Positions 60,563 through 64,000 of a stretch of DNA of 64,000 nt are shown piece by piece; the first letter of the stretch is position 1; every line of letters starts with the position of its first letter. The stretch comes from Alphaproteobacteria bacterium (GTDB lineage: Bacteria; Pseudomonadota; Alphaproteobacteria; Rhizobiales; Rhizobiaceae), in NCBI GenBank assembly GCA_018823835.1, contig JAHJHT010000002.1, positions 62,001 through 126,000 of the forward strand, in the 5' to 3' direction. The notes beneath the pieces are model-generated. The model was not told where the DNA came from. It searched no databases and saw only the letters and a list, made by a program, of their open reading frames with translations. The translations under genes and the position numbers were made by a program.

Positions 60563-61768
60563 CTATTCGACAGAAGTGCCGAAGACCGCGATCAGGACTC
60601 CGAGCAGCGACAGTGCCAGATAGGCGGGCGCCCGGCGTCGATGGCCGGCGCTGCGCCAGGCGGCCGCGGCGGCGATCAACGCCTGCAGCGCGTAATACAG
60701 CGCAAAGGCGCGCGATGCGAAGCTGATGATCTGAAAGACATCGAGCGACCAGGTCAGCAGCAACCCGACACCGACGAGCAGTGCATAGGCCATCCTGGCA
60801 GGCACGGTTCCCCGGGTAAGCTCGCTGATCAGCCCGCCCGACCCGCTGGTGTCGGCAACCGCAGCGCTGAACTGGGCGCTTAGGGCTGCCGCGACCAGCA
60901 GGACAGGAAGAATTGGCGCCACGATTTCCATCATCGTGATGATCGCCGTTTCATCCAGAGCGAGCGCCTTTGGTGGCAGGGCGAAGGACAGAAAGCCGAT
61001 ATAGATCATGTATATGAGCGTCGAAATGCCCTGAGCCCAAAGCATCGACCTTATGCGCATCCCGGTTGAATAGCTGGCGCCGAGATAGCGCGAGGTCTCG
61101 AAACCCTGCACGGTGACGATCAACCCGAAGGCCAGGGTAATGCCTGCCCACCCCGTCAGAGCCGGTGGATCGAGTACCAGTTCGCCCGCTCCGGCCTGTC
61201 GGAAGAAGAAGCAGCCAAGCCCGACCAGCAAGCCCCCGATAATGGCAAGCTTGATGCCGACGGACACTTGCTCCATTCGCTCGAGCGCCTTGAAGCCGCG
61301 CGTCCAGCCGACCGCCAGGATCAGCAGCAGCACCCCGCTGGTGAGCATCTTGGCATGCAGATCGTCATTGACCGGCGTCAGGCTGACGCCGAACGCACCG
61401 AACAGGTTGAGGTAGTAGGCAACCGAAATGAAGTAGGCGAAGGCGAGAGCCCAGGAGGCAAGCGTTTCGACCCGGACCTCCAGTTCAGGCCGCTTGTCTA
61501 CCTCGCGGTCGATGACTTCGATGTTGAAGCGAATGGCGCTGCCGAATGCCCATGCGACGGCGCATAGCGCCGCCATGACCAGCGGCGCATACATGCCGTA
61601 GGAAGCATCGAGGATAGGCCCCAGAACCAGGAAACCGCTGCCGATGATCGAGGCAAGCGGCGTGATGGTCGCCCGCCAGGTCGGCGCCCGGGCCAGTCGT
61701 GGATAGACGAGAAGTGCCGCCACCGCGAGGGTGGCGAGCAGAACCAGAGCGTTTTGCATGCCCGGCAT
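60563..61768 (-). CDS. APC-superfamily-like transporter, 10-12 helices
   Basis: A 401-residue integral membrane protein with about eleven hydrophobic helices (ATLAVAALLVYPRLA start, IGSGFLVLGPILDASYG, YFISVAYYLNLFGAFG, IGGLLVGLGCFFF). The GSGFLVLGPIL and GYFETS-type GFETSRYLGA segments resemble APC amino acid-type transporters, and no soluble domain is visible. The substrate cannot be assigned; the similarity to amino acid permeases is modest. It is convergent with the PNPOx-like gene (38 bp, with a short ACCGGC/GCCGGT hairpin at 60531-60547). Confidence 0.6.
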   Translation of the reverse strand: MPGMQNALVLLATLAVAALLVYPRLARAPTWRATITPLASIIGSGFLVLGPILDASYGMYAPLVMAALCAVAWAFGSAIRFNIEVIDREVDKRPELEVRVETLASWALAFAYFISVAYYLNLFGAFGVSLTPVNDDLHAKMLTSGVLLLILAVGWTRGFKALERMEQVSVGIKLAIIGGLLVGLGCFFFRQAGAGELVLDPPALTGWAGITLAFGLIVTVQGFETSRYLGASYSTGMRIRSMLWAQGISTLIYMIYIGFLSFALPPKALALDETAIITMMEIVAPILPVLLVAAALSAQFSAAVADTSGSGGLISELTRGTVPARMAYALLVGVGLLLTWSLDVFQIISFASRAFALYYALQALIAAAAAWRSAGHRRRAPAYLALSLLGVLIAVFGTSVE

Positions 61769-61820
61769 GGCTACGTGCGGACGGGCTTGCCGATTGAGCT
61801 AAGCCCGACCGCCTCGTGCG

Positions 61821-63623
61821 TCAGTGGTTGTCCCTCGGCACGCCCCTGGTGTGGGCGACGTCCTGGTACTTGATTGCCGGCTTCAGCACCATGCCATCCG
61901 AAAACTGGTCGACGATGCCGCGCTGGATCTCCTGCCAGGGGGTCTGGTGTTCCGGGTACTTGTAGCCGCCATTGTTCTGCAGTTCGGCGCGGCGACGCGT
62001 GATCTCGTCATCGGTGACCAGGATGTCGGCCGTGCCCTTGCGCAGATCGATCCGGACGCGGTCGCCGGTCCTGACCAGCGCCAGCCCGCCGCCGATGGCG
62101 GCTTCAGGGGAGGCATTGAGGATCGACGGCGACCCCGAAGTGCCCGACTGGCGGCCGTCGCCGACGCAGGCGAGAGCGTGAATGCCCTTCTTGATGAGGT
62201 AGGCCGGCGGCTGCATGTTGACGACTTCCGCACCGCCAGGATAGCCGACCGGACCGGCGCCGCGCATGAACAGGATGCTGTGCTCGTCGATTTTCTCTGC
62301 GGGATCGTCGATGCGGGCGTGGTAGTCCTCCGGACCGTCGAAGACCACGGCGTTGCCCTCGAAGGCCTCCGGATCCTTGGGGTTGGAGAGGTAGCGCTGG
62401 CGGAATTCCGGCGACACGCCACTGATCTTCATTATGGCGCTGTCGAAGAGATTGCCCTTCAGGTTGATGAAGCCGGCGTCCGCCATCAGCGGCTTGCCGG
62501 CGGAATAGATCACGTCGGGATTCTCGTTGGTGACGTTCTGGCAGTTCTCGCCCATCGACTTGCCATTGACGGTAAGGGCACCGGGATGCGGCAGCAGGCC
62601 GCCCTTCATCAGTTCCATGACGACGGCCGGAACGCCGCCCGCATGGTGGTAATCCTCACCGAGGTATTCGCCGGAAGGCTGCAGATTGACGAGCAGCGGG
62701 ATCTTGTGGCCGACCTTCTGCCAGTCGTCATTGTCGAGCTTGACGCCGAGGTGACGGGCGATGGCGTTGAGGTGGATCGGCGCGTTGGTGGAACCGCCGA
62801 TCGCCGAGTTGACGACGATGGCGTTCTCGAAGGCTTCGCGTGTCATGATCTGCGAAGGCTTCAGGTCCTCGTGGACCATGTCGACGATGCGCTTTCCGGT
62901 CTCGTAAGCGACCTGGCCGCGCTCGCGGTAGGGAGCCGGAATTGCCGCCGATCCCGGAAGCTGCATGCCGAGCGCCTCGGCAAGCGAGTTCATGGTGGTC
63001 GCCGTGCCCATGGTGTTGCAGTAGCCGACGGACGGCGCCGAGGAAGCAACGATGTCCATGAATTCATCATAGCCGATCTCGCCGGCCGACAGGCGCTGGC
63101 GCGATTCCCAGACGATGGTGCCCGAACCGGTGCGCTTGCCCTTGTGCCAGCCGTTCAGCATAGGGCCGACCGACAGCGCGATCGCCGGAATGTTGACGGT
63201 CGCAGCGGCCATGAGCAGCGCCGGGGTGGTCTTGTCGCAGCCGATTGTCAGGACGACGCCGTCGAGCGGATAGCCGTAGAGCACCTCCACGAGCGACAGG
63301 TAGGCGAGGTTGCGGTCGAGCGCTGCGGTGGGGCGCTTGCCGGTTTCTTGGATCGGGTGGCAGGGAAACTCGAAGGGCACGCCGCCAGCCGCCTCGATGC
63401 CGGCGCGCACGCGCTTGGCAAGCTCAAGATGGTGGCGGTTGCAGGGCGACAGGTCGGAGCCGGTCTGGGCGATGCCGATGAGCGGCTTGCCGGACTGCAG
63501 TTCCTCGCGCGTCAGCCCAAAATTGAGATAGCGCTCCAGATAGAGCGCCGTCATGCCCGGATTGTCGGGATTGTTGAACCATTCCTGCGAACGGAATTTC
63601 TTCGTGGTGGTCGGGCCTGTCAT
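61821..63623 (-). CDS. IlvD/Edd-family sugar-acid dehydratase
   Basis: From the ATG at 63623, with GGAG upstream, the protein has 600 residues. The three conserved Fe-S cysteines of the family are Cys61 (SPCNRHH), Cys129 ([10 protein letters not shown]) and Cys202 ([10 protein letters not shown]), and the Mg-Lys region [16 protein letters not shown] is intact. This subgroup acts on aldonic acids such as L-arabonate or D-xylonate, forming 2-keto-3-deoxy sugar acids, rather than on dihydroxy-isovalerate. The flanking GntR-type box supports sugar-acid control. Exact substrate unknown. Divergent from the CoxG-like gene. Confidence 0.9.
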   Translation of the reverse strand: MTGPTTTKKFRSQEWFNNPDNPGMTALYLERYLNFGLTREELQSGKPLIGIAQTGSDLSPCNRHHLELAKRVRAGIEAAGGVPFEFPCHPIQETGKRPTAALDRNLAYLSLVEVLYGYPLDGVVLTIGCDKTTPALLMAAATVNIPAIALSVGPMLNGWHKGKRTGSGTIVWESRQRLSAGEIGYDEFMDIVASSAPSVGYCNTMGTATTMNSLAEALGMQLPGSAAIPAPYRERGQVAYETGKRIVDMVHEDLKPSQIMTREAFENAIVVNSAIGGSTNAPIHLNAIARHLGVKLDNDDWQKVGHKIPLLVNLQPSGEYLGEDYHHAGGVPAVVMELMKGGLLPHPGALTVNGKSMGENCQNVTNENPDVIYSAGKPLMADAGFINLKGNLFDSAIMKISGVSPEFRQRYLSNPKDPEAFEGNAVVFDGPEDYHARIDDPAEKIDEHSILFMRGAGPVGYPGGAEVVNMQPPAYLIKKGIHALACVGDGRQSGTSGSPSILNASPEAAIGGGLALVRTGDRVRIDLRKGTADILVTDDEITRRRAELQNNGGYKYPEHQTPWQEIQRGIVDQFSDGMVLKPAIKYQDVAHTRGVPRDNH

Positions 63624-63714
63624 GATGGTCTCCGGAATGCTGCCCCGCATCGATATGACAAGGACACTGCCGCAGCAAGGGGGCGCGGACGGCGGGCGTC
63701 CGCGAATCGTCTCT

Positions 63715-63727
63715 TTTGTCGGACAAA
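63715..63727. promoter_or_regulatory. GntR (FCD-type) palindrome between dehydratase and CoxG-like genes
   Basis: TTTGTC-G-GACAAA is a perfect 6-bp inverted repeat with a one-base centre and fits the TnGTnnnACnA form bound by FadR-type GntR regulators. It lies 92-104 bp before the dehydratase start and about 107 bp before the CoxG-like start, so it could control either. No GntR gene is in the window. Confidence 0.55.
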
Positions 63728-63833
63728 TAGCATCTTTTTGGAGTTTTCACGCGAACATTGCTGCACTTTGGTGCGATAGACAGGGACAGAGCGCTGCGCT
63801 ACGGGTTCGGCCAAACGGATGCTGGAGAGACAG

Positions 63834-64000
63834 ATGGCGTTGGTGATCGAAGGTGAAGAGCGCGTCGACGCGCCTGTGGAAAAAGTCTGGGCGGCCCTCA
63901 ACGATCCCGACACGCTGCAGACGTGCATTCCGGGGTGCCAGAGCCTCGAAAAGAAGTCCGACACCGAGCTGGCGGCCAAGGTCGTGCTGAAGGTCGGGCC
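63834..64000 (+). CDS. CoxG-like SRPBCC-family protein, 3' end outside window
   Basis: The ATG at 63834 is preceded by GGAGAGAC, and 55 residues are visible. The sequence EGEERVDAPVEKVWAALNDPDTLQTCIPGCQSLEKKSDTELAAKVVLKVG is the start of a CoxG (carbon monoxide dehydrogenase subunit G) START-like domain. CoxG helps membrane anchoring of CO-dehydrogenase-type molybdenum hydroxylases, so related genes may follow to the right. Truncated at the window edge. Confidence 0.85.
   Translation, partial: MALVIEGEERVDAPVEKVWAALNDPDTLQTCIPGCQSLEKKSDTELAAKVVLKVG

Noticed and set aside
61824-63779. 651-codon plus-strand frame opposite the dehydratase gene
   Set aside because: The minus strand carries all Fe-S and Mg-binding motifs of an IlvD/Edd enzyme; the plus frame has no motif.
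1-64000. CRISPR arrays, insertion sequences and rRNA genes
   Set aside because: I saw no regularly spaced repeats, no transposase reading frame and no rRNA sequence in the window.

Overview
The window is high-GC DNA from an alphaproteobacterium, most likely a Rhizobiales/Phyllobacteriaceae (Mesorhizobium-like) chromosome. The evidence is a class I lysyl-tRNA synthetase, a TauE/TIGR02186 pair, a PodJ-like Sel1/peptidoglycan-binding protein, a ligase-associated DNA-repair cluster, and a MerR (LiuR-like) controlled beta-oxidation operon. The species assignment is inference from protein character only.

Positions 1 to about 10,140 are accessory. They start inside a phage-type structural or ejection protein that is open at the left edge. 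Small, mostly unrecognised genes follow: a DUF5681 protein, two short RLxRIE-type proteins, a YflT-like glycine-zipper protein, a repressor-like HTH with direct-repeat operators, an overlapping three-gene operon with two exported paralogs, a protein with two Myb/SANT-like repeats, a zinc-ribbon protein and a secreted cysteine-containing protein. Several perfect hairpins lie between them. The segment looks like the right end of a prophage or prophage-like island with its cargo genes. It ends in the 3' part of a GT2 glycosyltransferase gene (10115-11707, minus), whose product stops just after the QRTRW motif, as expected if the island is inserted there. No integrase is in view.

From about 10,140 onward the content is chromosomal. 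11,987-15,882: solute-binding protein, fatty acid hydroxylase, TerB-like protein, lysyl-tRNA synthetase. 15,885-25,824 (minus): two acyl-CoA dehydrogenases, thiolase, PaiB-like FMN protein, FadB-type fusion, thioesterase, DsbA-family protein, S24 regulator and a degenerate SNase-like protein. The upstream MerR gene and its palindromes point to LiuR-type control of the beta-oxidation part. 26,968-32,704: PodJ-like envelope protein, TauE/SafE permease, TIGR02186 protein. 32,711-38,693: PdeM, Lhr-like helicase, exonuclease and ATP-dependent DNA ligase, a complete ligase-associated repair set. 38,700-41,791: anchored protein, Gfo/Idh/MocA oxidoreductase, and ThuA protein behind a LacI-type palindrome. 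Then tRNA-Thr(CGT), a small membrane protein and PPK2.

43,525-48,824 (minus) is a complete dipeptide/oligopeptide ABC operon with an attenuator-like hairpin after the binding-protein gene. 49,132-51,129 encodes an acyl-CoA synthetase with a histone H1-like Lys/Ala/Pro tail. 51,138-54,280 (minus) is pgi, a HAD phosphatase and an SDR. 54,527-57,759 holds a MocR-type regulator and an MttB-family methyltransferase whose upstream regions share a TGGACC box. 57,778-60,524 is a LysR regulator divergent from AhpD-like, NTF2-like and PNPOx-like genes. The window ends with an APC-like transporter, an IlvD/Edd dehydratase and the start of a CoxG-like gene; the latter two diverge around a GntR-type palindrome.

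The observations I rate highest are the island/glycosyltransferase junction, the MocR-MttB unit with its shared operator-like boxes, the H1-tailed acyl-CoA synthetase, and the accessory operon of exported paralogs.
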